Shown piece after piece: positions 7,621 through 15,164 of a stretch of DNA of 23,872 nt. Below the pieces are notes generated by a model, which had not been told where the DNA came from, searched no databases, and was given only the letters and a program-made list of their open reading frames with translations. Each line of letters opens with the position of its first letter. The stretch's first letter is position 1. The stretch comes from an uncultured Candidatus Altimarinota bacterium (GTDB lineage Bacteria > Patescibacteriota > Gracilibacteria > CAIRYL01): NCBI GenBank assembly GCA_947311645.1, contig CAMZKZ010000051.1, positions 1-23,872 on the forward strand, in the 5' to 3' direction. The position numbers were made by a program, and so were the translations under genes.

Positions 7621-9315
7621 TTACTTATATTTTGGATATGCAATAGTCTCATTATATTGATACAGAGAATTTCCACTCTTATCAGATAAATTATCAATCA
7701 ACACTGTATAAAAAATTCTTTCATCAGAAGGCAAAGAATCTACCAAAACAATCTCAAGACCCCTTTCAATATTCTTTACAGATGTAATTTCTACAGCATC
7801 TTTACCATTAAGCAATACAACCTGAGATTGATCTACATACTCTAAATCTTCGGAAAATTGCAAACGAATTATACGACCCCCCTCCTTATACACCACATCT
7901 TCAAAAAGAGGAAGAGTTGTATCCTTTTTTCTCATAACAGAAATATTCCGAAACAAATATGGCACAACAAACGAACACCGTGAAACATTCTCTGTACGAC
8001 GCACATTACTACACCCTGAAATAACAGTACTTTCATCTGCAAACGACTGAAAGGCAAAATCAACAAGAACATGTAAAAGTCCTGGCTGCATAAATACATC
8101 TAATACCACCTCTTCTTCCAACGACAAAGAAAATGCTTCATCATATAAAAACTCTAATTCAACAGACTCTTTCAAAGAAGGATCTATAAAAACAAAAAAA
8201 TCAAATTCTGATGTACCCGGAAATGTAGCATTTCGAACACTTGGGTTTTTCATAAAATTCTCACTATTGTTAAAACGCACAAGTTTTGTATTTTTGGGTT
8301 TCACCACACGAACATATGCAAAATATCTATCAGAATGAAGATTTCGCGTTCCATTATGAACAAAATCAATATTTATTTTCTCTCTCAACACACCATCTTC
8401 TCCAATAGAAAAAAGAGAGCGAATCGATTTATCAACATAACGATCCCCTTTTTTTCCCCCAATATTTGCAATATTAACCCCCCAAGAAATATGAGAAGAA
8501 TCTAACTCCATAACCCCAGAAAGACCATGAGCATAAAAAACTTCCTGAATTTTTAAACGAGGAGAATACAATAAAATATGACCATCAGAAAACTCTTTAT
8601 GTACAACAGAAGAAATATCTCCCCACAACAACACACTCTTAAGACTCTTTTTTGCAATTTGAATTGCCAAGGGTTTTATACTCCCTTTTCTATTCTTCCA
8701 TGCCTCTTCATCACCTCTATCAAACTGTTTCGATCGAGACTCTAAAACAGAAAAAAAGTTTTCCCCAGTAATATACTCCCCATCAAAATACACCCCACCA
8801 ATAGAATCTAAAACACTTTCTACAACATGCATATCTAACGATACCACTGCTGAAATATTCACATCTTTATAACGATCATCATATTGCAAAAACGCAATTG
8901 CATTTTTTGCATTTTGTACATACCGCATATCAAAATTTGAATCACGAAAAACCCACCCCTGATACCGAGAATCTGTAGAAAAATTTTCTTCTATAATATC
9001 AGGAGCAACAATAGGTTCTTGAGGAGGCAACACATCATAAGAGTCATGAAACTCAAGCGAAAAATTTCCACTTGCATCTTTTTTCAACAAAATAAAACCT
9101 GTTAAAAAACCAAGAGTTGGACGCAATTCACTCTCATTATGCAGTGTTATAAGAATCGCAGTATTTTCAGTATTTAATTCAGATACAACTGGAAAAAGAA
9201 AAAGAAAATTCTTAAAAGAATACACTGCATATACAACAAGAGAAAAAAAGAGAAAAAGAAAAAACAACATCCCTTTTACAAAACCATCTTTTACAGATTT
9301 AAAAAACACAGACAT
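7621..9315 (-). CDS. DUF4012 membrane-anchored envelope protein
   Basis: A 564-residue protein with a basic N-terminus and a long hydrophobic segment at about 15-44, probably an uncleaved anchor. The large external part carries the DUF4012 core: LITLHNESELRPTLGFLTGF (about 55-74), a VLPPQEP turn, and a VSLDMHVVESVLDSIGGV stretch. The last 95 or so residues resemble a bacterial Ig-like strand domain (a DTTLPLF start and an RLQFSEDLE strand). The family is common in CPR and actinobacterial genomes and is thought to act at the cell surface; its activity is not established. Its place between folK and the PP2C-like gene fits an envelope cluster. Confidence 0.85.
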   Translation of the reverse strand: MSVFFKSVKDGFVKGMLFFLFLFFSLVVYAVYSFKNFLFLFPVVSELNTENTAILITLHNESELRPTLGFLTGFILLKKDASGNFSLEFHDSYDVLPPQEPIVAPDIIEENFSTDSRYQGWVFRDSNFDMRYVQNAKNAIAFLQYDDRYKDVNISAVVSLDMHVVESVLDSIGGVYFDGEYITGENFFSVLESRSKQFDRGDEEAWKNRKGSIKPLAIQIAKKSLKSVLLWGDISSVVHKEFSDGHILLYSPRLKIQEVFYAHGLSGVMELDSSHISWGVNIANIGGKKGDRYVDKSIRSLFSIGEDGVLREKINIDFVHNGTRNLHSDRYFAYVRVVKPKNTKLVRFNNSENFMKNPSVRNATFPGTSEFDFFVFIDPSLKESVELEFLYDEAFSLSLEEEVVLDVFMQPGLLHVLVDFAFQSFADESTVISGCSNVRRTENVSRCSFVVPYLFRNISVMRKKDTTLPLFEDVVYKEGGRIIRLQFSEDLEYVDQSQVVLLNGKDAVEITSVKNIERGLEIVLVDSLPSDERIFYTVLIDNLSDKSGNSLYQYNETIAYPKYK

Positions 9316-9353
9316 ATTTTTAATAAAATTTCATGCGCGATATACGAGGCATA

Positions 9354-9824
9354 CTACATACCATATTCTACCCCACTCTCTACAAACTCTAAATACATTC
9401 TTAAACTCTCTTTTGTATCACACCGAGAAAACACTTCTAACAAAGGAATATATACAAAATCTCTCTCTAAAATATAAGGGTGCGGAATTACCAAACGGTT
9501 CGTACACACCTTTTCATCACCATACAACAAAATATCAATATCCAATGTTCGATCTTCCCACCGAAGAGTACGAGTTCTTAAAAATTTCTTCTCAAGCAAC
9601 TGAGCCATATCCAACAAAGCATCCGACGAAAGAGTATCAACTACATCAATAGAACACACAACATTTAAAAACATATTTTTTGCAACACCACCCCACGGCT
9701 TCGAATAAAAAAAAGAAGAAACAGAAAAATTACTTCCCCATTTTTCAATTTCTGCAAGTGCAGAAGTAATAATCCCCTCTTTATCCCCAATACTCGACCC
9801 CAACCCTAAATAAACAGTTTTCAT
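9354..9824 (-). CDS. folK: 2-amino-4-hydroxy-6-hydroxymethyldihydropteridine pyrophosphokinase
   Basis: A 156-residue enzyme of folate synthesis that transfers pyrophosphate from ATP to 6-hydroxymethyl-dihydropterin. The N-terminal YLGLGSSIGD matches the family start, and the signature RWEDRTLDIDILL (88-100) carries D95 and D97, which bind magnesium in the family. The length is typical. No folP, folB or folE lies in the window, so this is an isolated pathway step. The gene is the first of the minus-strand cluster, after the rpsB terminator, with a run of AAAT repeats but no Shine-Dalgarno before the ATG. The stop is TAG, 38 bp before the DUF4012 gene. Confidence 0.93.
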   Translation of the reverse strand: MKTVYLGLGSSIGDKEGIITSALAEIEKWGSNFSVSSFFYSKPWGGVAKNMFLNVVCSIDVVDTLSSDALLDMAQLLEKKFLRTRTLRWEDRTLDIDILLYGDEKVCTNRLVIPHPYILERDFVYIPLLEVFSRCDTKESLRMYLEFVESGVEYGM

Positions 9825-9853
9825 AAAAAAATAAAAACAAAAATAACAATAAT

Positions 9854-9872
9854 AAAATAAATAAATAAATAA
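9854..9872. repeat. Short AAAT tandem repeat
   Basis: About four and a half AAAT units lie between the rpsB terminator and the folK start codon. It is a short simple repeat in the folK leader region and could change length by slippage. No promoter hexamer pair is clear in the 50 bp around it. Confidence 0.6.
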
Positions 9873-9904
9873 AAAAACAGAGAACTCTTGTTCTCTGTTT
9901 TTCT
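9873..9904 (-). terminator. rpsB terminator
   Basis: A 9-bp stem (9877-9885 with 9890-9898, loop TCTT) is extended by A-T pairs and, on the minus strand, followed by a T-run. It lies 16 bp after rpsB and ahead of folK. The opposite side also carries T's, so it may act in both directions. Confidence 0.88.
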
Positions 9905-9919
9905 TTTTACATCATACAA

Positions 9920-10606
9920 TTATTTTGTATATTTAGGATTATTATCCGCCGCTTCAAACACAAAAGAAAGAAGGTATGCAAGAGATGAAATAGCATCATC
10001 ATTTCCAGGAATCAACAATTTGTAATCATCAGGATTAACATTTGTATCAGCAATTCCAAAAACAGGAATATTTAACCGATGTGCTTCCTTAATAGCATTA
10101 ATATCTCTTTTTCCATCAATAATAAACATTGCATCTGGAGCTTTATGAAGATCTCTAATTCCATCAAATGCATCTTGAAGTTTTTCCAACTCTTTTCGAA
10201 GTTTTGATTGTTCTTTTTTTGTATATTTATCAATTTCTCCAGTAGAAACCATTGATTCAATATTTTTCATTTTTTTAATTCGCCCTTTAATTGTTTCAAA
10301 GTTTGTCATCATTCCCCCTACCCATTTATTCACAACAATTGGATACCCTGTTGCTTCTCGAAACTCTTCAAACATTACTTTTGTTTGTGGTTTTGTAGAA
10401 ACAAATAAAATTGTTTTTCCTTTTTTCGCAAGTTTTTCCAACTCTGACACTGTATCTTTCAGCCCTTCTGCTGTTTTATTTAAATCAAAAACATGTACTC
10501 CGTTTACAACAGAATAAATATATTTTTTCATTTTTGGATTCCACCGAGACGTTTTGTGTCCGAAATGAACAGCATTTTGAGCAAGCTCTTCTAATGATAC
10601 TAACAT
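9920..10606 (-). CDS. rpsB: 30S ribosomal protein S2
   Basis: A 228-residue small-subunit protein. Recognition is from the N-terminal block AQNAVHFGHKTSRWNPKMK (9-27), the VNGVHVFDLNKT segment, the TKPQTK and VNKWVGGMMTNF blocks, and IDGKRDINAIKEAHRLNIPV with FGIADTN near the end. It ends shortly after the YLLSFV segment and has no long C-terminal extension. tsf, its usual downstream partner, is absent: a strong terminator and then folK follow. The start is ATG after three ATT codon-like repeats. An AAGGA sequence lies too far upstream to be a normal Shine-Dalgarno. Confidence 0.97.
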   Translation of the reverse strand: MLVSLEELAQNAVHFGHKTSRWNPKMKKYIYSVVNGVHVFDLNKTAEGLKDTVSELEKLAKKGKTILFVSTKPQTKVMFEEFREATGYPIVVNKWVGGMMTNFETIKGRIKKMKNIESMVSTGEIDKYTKKEQSKLRKELEKLQDAFDGIRDLHKAPDAMFIIDGKRDINAIKEAHRLNIPVFGIADTNVNPDDYKLLIPGNDDAISSLAYLLSFVFEAADNNPKYTK

Positions 10607-10667
10607 AATAATAATAAAAAAAATTCCTTAGTCGACAAAAGCAATATACATAAATTAAGAAGGCTTG

Positions 10668-10697
10668 ATTATAAAAAAACAACCAAGAGGAACTTAA
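10668..10697 (-). promoter_or_regulatory. Probable rpsB promoter
   Basis: An exact TATAAT lies on the minus strand at 10668-10673. TTAAGT (10692-10697) at 18 bp is the best -35 candidate, matching weakly. This would give a leader of about 55 nt, long enough for autoregulation by S2, but no recognisable S2-binding fold was identified. Confidence 0.5.
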
Positions 10698-10868
10698 CAT
10701 TTAAAGCTTTCTGATATTTAAATCAAAGCTATTATATCAAAAGAAAATCATTATTCAAGGTATTTTACCTTTTTATTTGAAGTATTTTAAAAAATCAAAC
10801 TATGTATATAGTAATTAAACATGATATTCTTTTTCTACAATATTTACACCTTTAAAAAAAATTTACAC

Positions 10869-12206
10869 ATGGCTCATATTTTTTTTCAACTTGGATCACA
10901 AGTTGATATCTCAGAAGAAGAACTCTATTCAACTTTTAACACCGAAACAGAAATTTTTTCAGGATTTGCATTTGGAGAACTTCCAAAGCAAAAAGTGAAG
11001 AAAAAATTTGATGAACTTGGAGGAATAATGAGAGCAGGGGTGGTGCTTGGCGAAGAGAAAAGTTTTGAAGGAGTTCAAAAAGGAATAACAGAACATGTAA
11101 TTCGAAACGCAAAAAAAGGGAAAAAAATGAAAATTGGTATTTTTATTGGAAGCAAACAAGGGTGGAAAAACTTTGGAATTGGGCTTCAAAAAACAATTAA
11201 ACAAGCAAGTAAAGGAGATGAATATGAAGAAAATAAATTTTCTGTACGAATTGTAAACAGAGATGCAAAAAACCTTGATAGTTATGCTGTTCACAAAGAA
11301 AAACTTCTAGAAAAAGGAAATTTTGAATATGTCTGTATCCCTTTACCAACTGGTTGGGCGTGGGGAATTTCTATTGGTGTACAAAAAGCATTTGATTTTG
11401 CTGCGCGAGACATGAAAAAACCCGTTCGAGACATGAAAGTAGGACTTATGCCACCAAAACTTGCACGAATAATGATAAACATGACTCGAGATGAAAGTGG
11501 AAATCTTCCTGCAAAAATATATGATCCATTTTGCGGAATGGGAACAGTTTTACTAGAAGGAATGTCTCTTGGGCTAAAAGTTGCAGGAAGTGATCTTTCA
11601 AAAAAAATGGTGGAAGCAACAAAGAAAAACACACAATGGTATTTTAATTATCAAGAACGAGCACAACGAATGAATATGACAGCAGAAGAAAAAGCTGAAA
11701 GAGATACACGATTTAAACAACTTGGAAAAGAGCAAAAATATGACAAATTTAATGAATTTAACATTGATGAAGATTATATAAATAACAAAAAAAGTACCGA
11801 AGAAAAAAGAGATCCATTTTTCTTAAGAGATATCTTTATAAAAGATGCGACAAAGAGTTTTTATCCAGACCAACAAAAGAAAATAAATAAATCGGTTATT
11901 GTAGGAGAAGGATTTTTAGGAAAAATTTTTCATAAACCTATAAATGAAACACAGTACTCTATTCAAAAAGAAGAACTGTTTCCAATGTATAGACAATTTT
12001 TGTTTCAAATTTCCAAAGAAAATATTTCTAAAATTGTATTTGCCTTCCCTTTTTGGCAAGGAGAAGACAAAAAAACATACTCTTTTGTTTCTGAACTTAT
12101 TGAGTTTGTAGAGAAACTTGGGCTAAAACTTATAAAATCTCCTATTCGATACATTCGAGAAGGGCAAGTTGTAGGACGAGAAATTGTTACTTTTGAGAAA
12201 AAATAA
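10869..12206 (+). CDS. Trm11/UPF0020-like RNA methyltransferase
   Basis: A 445-residue SAM-dependent methyltransferase, counted from the ATG at 10869. An in-frame ATG at 10821 would add 16 unconvincing residues. About 1-150 is a THUMP-like N-terminal region. PKLARIMINM is followed by the SAM-binding motif DPFCGMGT (219-226) and an acidic second strand in GSDLSKKMVE. This resembles Trm11-type N2-methylation of tRNA G10. The catalytic motif, usually D/N-PP-Y, is not present; the matching place reads VGEGFLG (345-351). A charged insert of about 60 residues sits between the two motifs. It is divergent from rpsB and convergent with the RNHCP gene, 23 bp apart. The fold is certain; the target is inferred. 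Confidence 0.82.
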   Translation: MAHIFFQLGSQVDISEEELYSTFNTETEIFSGFAFGELPKQKVKKKFDELGGIMRAGVVLGEEKSFEGVQKGITEHVIRNAKKGKKMKIGIFIGSKQGWKNFGIGLQKTIKQASKGDEYEENKFSVRIVNRDAKNLDSYAVHKEKLLEKGNFEYVCIPLPTGWAWGISIGVQKAFDFAARDMKKPVRDMKVGLMPPKLARIMINMTRDESGNLPAKIYDPFCGMGTVLLEGMSLGLKVAGSDLSKKMVEATKKNTQWYFNYQERAQRMNMTAEEKAERDTRFKQLGKEQKYDKFNEFNIDEDYINNKKSTEEKRDPFFLRDIFIKDATKSFYPDQQKKINKSVIVGEGFLGKIFHKPINETQYSIQKEELFPMYRQFLFQISKENISKIVFAFPFWQGEDKKTYSFVSELIEFVEKLGLKLIKSPIRYIREGQVVGREIVTFEKK

Positions 12207-12229
12207 ACTCTTACACGCTAATATTCTCA

Positions 12230-12547
12230 CTACCGCATTTCTGCATTATTTTTCATAATTGCTAAAATTGTATCCAAATCATCGTCATCAGATTTTTTAT
12301 TCTGAATAACTTTTTCACATTTTTCACATTTGTGAACAATTACTATTTCATGTTTTGCATGTGGCTGTGCATCTATTGCTACCAATTTTCCAGCACACTC
12401 ACTTTTTCTATCACCAGGAAATACATCATCTACATGTTTTGAACACAGACATTTTCGACAATGATTTCTACATGTCCCTTTTGATGGAGGATTTTTTTCT
12501 CCACACCATTCGCATGTAAATTCTTCGTTTATCACCTTAAAAGACAT
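12230..12547 (-). CDS. RNHCP domain protein
   Basis: A 105-residue zinc-ribbon-like protein named for its RNHC motif, seen here at 27-30. Cysteines at about 12, 15, 26, 30, 33, 35, 51, 74 and 77 suggest two or more zinc sites. The conserved segment CSKHVDDVFPGDR follows. The C-terminal 20 or so residues are acidic and helical. The family is small, found across bacteria including CPR, and has no established function; nucleic acid binding is a guess from the zinc pattern. It stands alone between a convergent and a divergent neighbour, with an ATG start and a TAG stop. Confidence 0.85.
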   Translation of the reverse strand: MSFKVINEEFTCEWCGEKNPPSKGTCRNHCRKCLCSKHVDDVFPGDRKSECAGKLVAIDAQPHAKHEIVIVHKCEKCEKVIQNKKSDDDDLDTILAIMKNNAEMR

Positions 12548-12632
12548 GACAAAAATATAAAATTCTTTTTGTTTTTATAATACACAAATATAACACAAAT
12601 AGCTCTAAAATTAAGAAAATTTTTAATAGTAG

Positions 12633-12666
12633 CAAAAATAAAAAAACTCTTCTTTTTTTATTTTTG
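12633..12666. repeat. Perfect A/T hairpin between divergent genes
   Basis: The arms AAAAATAAAAAAA (12634-12646) and TTTTTTTATTTTT (12653-12665) are perfectly complementary, closed by a C-G pair outside, with the loop CTCTTC. It touches the proposed -35 box of the TPR gene. It looks like a terminator, but no gene is seen running into it from either side. Confidence 0.6.
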
Positions 12667-12691
12667 TACGGTGGTTAGAATTTGATACACT
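12664..12691 (+). promoter_or_regulatory. Possible promoter of the TPR gene unit
   Basis: TTGTAC (12664-12669) and TACACT (12686-12691) are 16 bp apart, placing the transcript start near 12698 and the ATG at 12745. Both boxes depart from consensus, so this is moderate support only. Confidence 0.4.
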
Positions 12692-12744
12692 TTTCACACA
12701 TTTTCCATACATGTAATTACAATATTTTACTGCTTACAAACAAT

Positions 12745-14172
12745 ATGAAAAAAGATTTATTATTAGGAATTATAATGCTGGCAATAGGAAGTGGTGTTTT
12801 TTATTTTGTTACAACAAGTAAAAACATCAATTTTTTTACAGAAAAAGAACAAGAGATAACACAAACACCTCTTCCAAAAGCAATAGATACTGCAAAAATC
12901 TCTCTTTCTCCAACACCAACACCAGAAGAATCTCTTGTTAAAAGACTACAAAAAGCAAGAAATGCAATACAAAATGGTGAATTAGAATATGCCACAAACC
13001 TTGTAGAAAAAGAAGAACACTCAGAACATGTATTAGATATTTTAATACAAACTAGCCTTGGACAAGGGTTATATTTTAAAAGTGAACAATATGTAAAAGA
13101 GCTTGTCTCTCTCAACAAAAGCACAGAAAATATAAAACAATATATTGAAATTCTCCTGCTTTCTGGAAAAGCAAAAGAAGCAAAAACACTCCTTTCTCTT
13201 TTAAAAAATACAAACGACTCTCTTTTTTATGAAATGATTATTTCTGCTACAGAATATGATAATCAAAAAACAAAAGAAATTGCGGAAAAAATAATTACAT
13301 CTGGAACGTTAGAAAAATACAAAAAATCTGCACAAATATTTTTAGATATCTATACTACATATGAAAGTTTTAGAGATGGTAGCCCAGACTATCTCACTTT
13401 AATGATTGGAAATGCATTAAAAACACTTCAATTTCATGAACTTACAATTCAATATTTAAAACCTCTTTTAGAAAAAAATCCAAACTACAGAGATGCCTGG
13501 ATAGTGGTAGGAAATTCATACCTTGAATTACGACAATATGAAATTGCTGAAAAAATGCTAGAAAAAGCAGTATCACTCGACCCCGCTCACCCCATTAGCC
13601 CATATCTTTTAGGAATAACACTATACGAAGAAGGACAAACAGAAGACGCTATTGCTCAACTTCTTACTGCTGTAAAAAATGGATACACCCCTCGCGAACA
13701 AGCCGAAAAACTTATTGGAGACATGTATTTTGGTATGGATAATTTTGAAAATGCTCTTGAACATTACCAATACATATTAGAACAAGGAAGTCCAACAATT
13801 GAAGATTATTCAAAAGCAATATTTATAGCACTTCAAAAATTAAAAGTTCCAAGCCTTGGAAGGTCTTTTGCAGAAAATGCTATTATAGATTTTGCAAACA
13901 ACCCAAAAGCAATGGCACTAAAAGGGATAGTGCTTCTTGAAAGCGAAAACAAAGAAAGTGCAAAAACATATATAGAAAATCTTGCAGTACAATACCCACA
14001 ATCTCTCGATGCTCTACTCCTTGTGGGAAAACTACGAGAATCCGAAAAAAATTACCAATCAGCATTTGATCTTTATAAAAAATGCTATGATAAAGGGAGT
14101 GTTTCAGGAGATAGCATTTATATAGAATGCGCACAAGAATATGAAAAACTTCGAAAAAAACTTCAAAAATAA
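12745..14172 (+). CDS. Membrane-anchored TPR-repeat protein
   Basis: 475 residues from the ATG at 12745. A reading beginning at the TTG at 12682 would place 21 unlikely residues before a good signal-anchor. The anchor is about residues 5-25 (KKDLLLGIIMLAIGSGVFYF), followed by a proline/threonine-rich linker. The rest is alpha-helical, with clear TPR-like pairs in the middle (WIVVGNSYLELRQYEIAEKM and YLLGITLYEEGQTEDAIAQL), each with the small-residue G/A pattern, and more degenerate repeats on both sides. It probably acts as an extracytoplasmic protein-protein scaffold. The next gene starts 9 bp later, so the two are co-transcribed. Confidence 0.82.
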   Translation: MKKDLLLGIIMLAIGSGVFYFVTTSKNINFFTEKEQEITQTPLPKAIDTAKISLSPTPTPEESLVKRLQKARNAIQNGELEYATNLVEKEEHSEHVLDILIQTSLGQGLYFKSEQYVKELVSLNKSTENIKQYIEILLLSGKAKEAKTLLSLLKNTNDSLFYEMIISATEYDNQKTKEIAEKIITSGTLEKYKKSAQIFLDIYTTYESFRDGSPDYLTLMIGNALKTLQFHELTIQYLKPLLEKNPNYRDAWIVVGNSYLELRQYEIAEKMLEKAVSLDPAHPISPYLLGITLYEEGQTEDAIAQLLTAVKNGYTPREQAEKLIGDMYFGMDNFENALEHYQYILEQGSPTIEDYSKAIFIALQKLKVPSLGRSFAENAIIDFANNPKAMALKGIVLLESENKESAKTYIENLAVQYPQSLDALLLVGKLRESEKNYQSAFDLYKKCYDKGSVSGDSIYIECAQEYEKLRKKLQK

Positions 14173-14181
14173 ATATTCTAT

Positions 14182-14643
14182 ATGAAAGTTTTAATAGCAG
14201 GAACCTTCGACTTATTTCATAAAGGACATGAACACTTTATTTACTCATCATTTTTACATACAAACAAAAATGATGAATTTCATGTAATTATTTCTACAGA
14301 TAAAAGTGTACAAAAAATTAAAAACAAAATCCCAATTCACACAGAAAAACAAAGACAACAACAAGTCGAAGACTTTTTATCGCTAATTTCTCCAGCAGAA
14401 AAAAATATTACAATATCTGTGCATATTGGAGATGAAATAGATTTTTTAAAACTCCCAAAGAAAATTTCACCTCACCTTATCTGCCTTGGATACGACCAAA
14501 AAATACCAAAAAGTTTACACGAAGAACTCCAAAACTGCCTTTTTAAAAGAATAAATCCATATTTTCCAAATATATACAAAACGAGCATTCTGCAGAAAAA
14601 AGAAGAAAAAAAAAGTATAAAAACAAAGTATAAAAAAAACTGA
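14182..14643 (+). CDS. HxGH cytidylyltransferase-like protein (RibL/TagD type)
   Basis: A 153-residue nucleotidyltransferase. GTFDLFHKGH (7-16) holds the HxGH motif that contacts the nucleotide phosphates, and CLGYDQK (about 106-112) matches the later conserved block. The pattern is closest to archaeal-type FAD synthetase (RibL) and to glycerol-3-phosphate cytidylyltransferase; the substrate cannot be fixed by eye. The C-terminal ISSSxIR-type motif is replaced by YKTSIL, and a very lysine-rich tail follows. It starts 9 bp after the TPR gene. The TGA stop lies inside the terminator stem and is the only TGA stop in the window. Confidence 0.75.
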   Translation: MKVLIAGTFDLFHKGHEHFIYSSFLHTNKNDEFHVIISTDKSVQKIKNKIPIHTEKQRQQQVEDFLSLISPAEKNITISVHIGDEIDFLKLPKKISPHLICLGYDQKIPKSLHEELQNCLFKRINPYFPNIYKTSILQKKEEKKSIKTKYKKN

Positions 14644-14673
14644 TACAGATTTTTATTCTGTATCAGTTTTTTT
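14639..14673. terminator. Bidirectional terminator between convergent genes
   Basis: A perfect 11-bp stem ACTGATACAGA/TCTGTATCAGT (14639-14649 with 14657-14667) has a 7-nt loop, a T-run on the plus side and an A-run on the other. It ends both the plus-strand TPR unit and minus-strand ybaB. Confidence 0.93.
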
Positions 14674-14685
14674 ATTAAGAAATAA

Positions 14686-14979
14686 TTACATTCCTGGAAA
14701 TCCCATTCCTCCCATCAATCCTTTCATTTTTTCTGCTGAAACTTCTTGTGCTTTTTTACTTGCTTTTGCATGTGCTTTAATAATTGCTTTTGCAAGTACA
14801 ACTTTTTTTTCTGGAGATGCTAATTCATCAGGAATTTCAATAGAAACAAGCTCTTGATCTGCCGCAACAATTACAACAACATTTTCTACTTCTGCTTCAA
14901 TATGAATAGAAGAAAGTTCTTGTTTAATAGCTTTTGCTTCTTTTTGCATTTTATACATGTCTTTCATTTGCTTAAACAT
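14686..14979 (-). CDS. ybaB: YbaB/EbfC family nucleoid-associated protein
   Basis: A 97-residue DNA-binding protein that forms dimers on the nucleoid. It shows the family's order: an N-terminal helix MFKQMKDMYKMQKEAKAIKQ, three beta strands (IHIEAEVENVVVIVAAD, LVSIEIPDEL), a long helix KKVVLAKAIIKAHAKAS, and a glycine/methionine-rich end (LMGGMGFPGM). The usual neighbours dnaX and recR are absent. It begins 29 bp after the 3' end of tRNA-Lys on the same strand, so co-transcription with the tRNA is likely. No Shine-Dalgarno is visible before the ATG. Confidence 0.93.
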   Translation of the reverse strand: MFKQMKDMYKMQKEAKAIKQELSSIHIEAEVENVVVIVAADQELVSIEIPDELASPEKKVVLAKAIIKAHAKASKKAQEVSAEKMKGLMGGMGFPGM

Positions 14980-15008
14980 TTGTATTTTTTTAAATAATAA
15001 GTGTATTG

Positions 15009-15085
15009 TGGTGGGCTGGGAGGGACTCGAACCCTCGACAAATGGCTTAAGAGGCCACTGCTCTAACCGACTGAGCTACCAGCCC
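15009..15085 (-). tRNA. tRNA-Lys (anticodon CTT)
   Basis: A 77-nt cloverleaf: acceptor GGGCTGG/CCAGCCC, D-stem GCTC/GAGC, anticodon stem GTGGC/GCCAT with one G-U, loop CTCTTAA giving anticodon CTT, T-stem GAGGG/CCCTC with TTCGAGT, discriminator A, and an encoded CCA. It reads AAG lysine codons. All stems pair. Confidence 0.97.
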
Positions 15086-15097
15086 AAAAAAAGTTTT

Positions 15098-15111
15098 CGC
15101 ATTACAATGCG
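15098..15111. repeat. Palindrome upstream of tRNA-Lys
   Basis: CGCATT-AC-AATGCG, 6-bp arms, lies 12 bp before the tRNA 5' end. It could be part of the tRNA promoter/start region. Its minus strand contains TGTAAT, a possible -10, with TTGATA at 15127-15132 at a long spacing of 20 bp. Confidence 0.45.
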
Positions 15112-15147
15112 TAACAAAAAAGATATTATCAAAAAATATACATAAAC

Positions 15148-15164
15148 TCAAAATTAAATTTTGA
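15148..15164. promoter_or_regulatory. Operator-like palindrome upstream of the PRTase-like gene
   Basis: TCAAAATT-A-AATTTTGA is a perfect 17-bp palindrome with a single central base. Its right half overlaps the first four bases of the -35 box (15161-15166) of the downstream promoter, the classic place for a dimeric repressor site. Confidence 0.55.

Noticed and set aside
10706..10730. Imperfect hairpin AGCTTT...AAAGCT between rpsB and the methyltransferase gene
   Set aside because: The stem is short and interrupted, lies upstream of both promoters' likely starts, and is no better than chance in AT-rich DNA.
10821..10868. Upstream ATG of the methyltransferase gene
   Set aside because: The added 16 residues are low-complexity, while MAHIFFQLG at 10869 is a better start and leaves room for a promoter.
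12682..12744. Upstream TTG start for the TPR gene
   Set aside because: It would place 21 non-conserved residues before a good signal-anchor and overlap the proposed -10 box.
14641..14685. TGA read as a sense codon, extending the RibL-like protein by about 15 residues
   Set aside because: The extension would run through the terminator hairpin, and no conserved gene in the window has an in-frame TGA.
14957..15145. Plus-strand open reading frame across the tRNA
   Set aside because: It is antisense to the ybaB start and to a fully paired tRNA-Lys, a common artefact.
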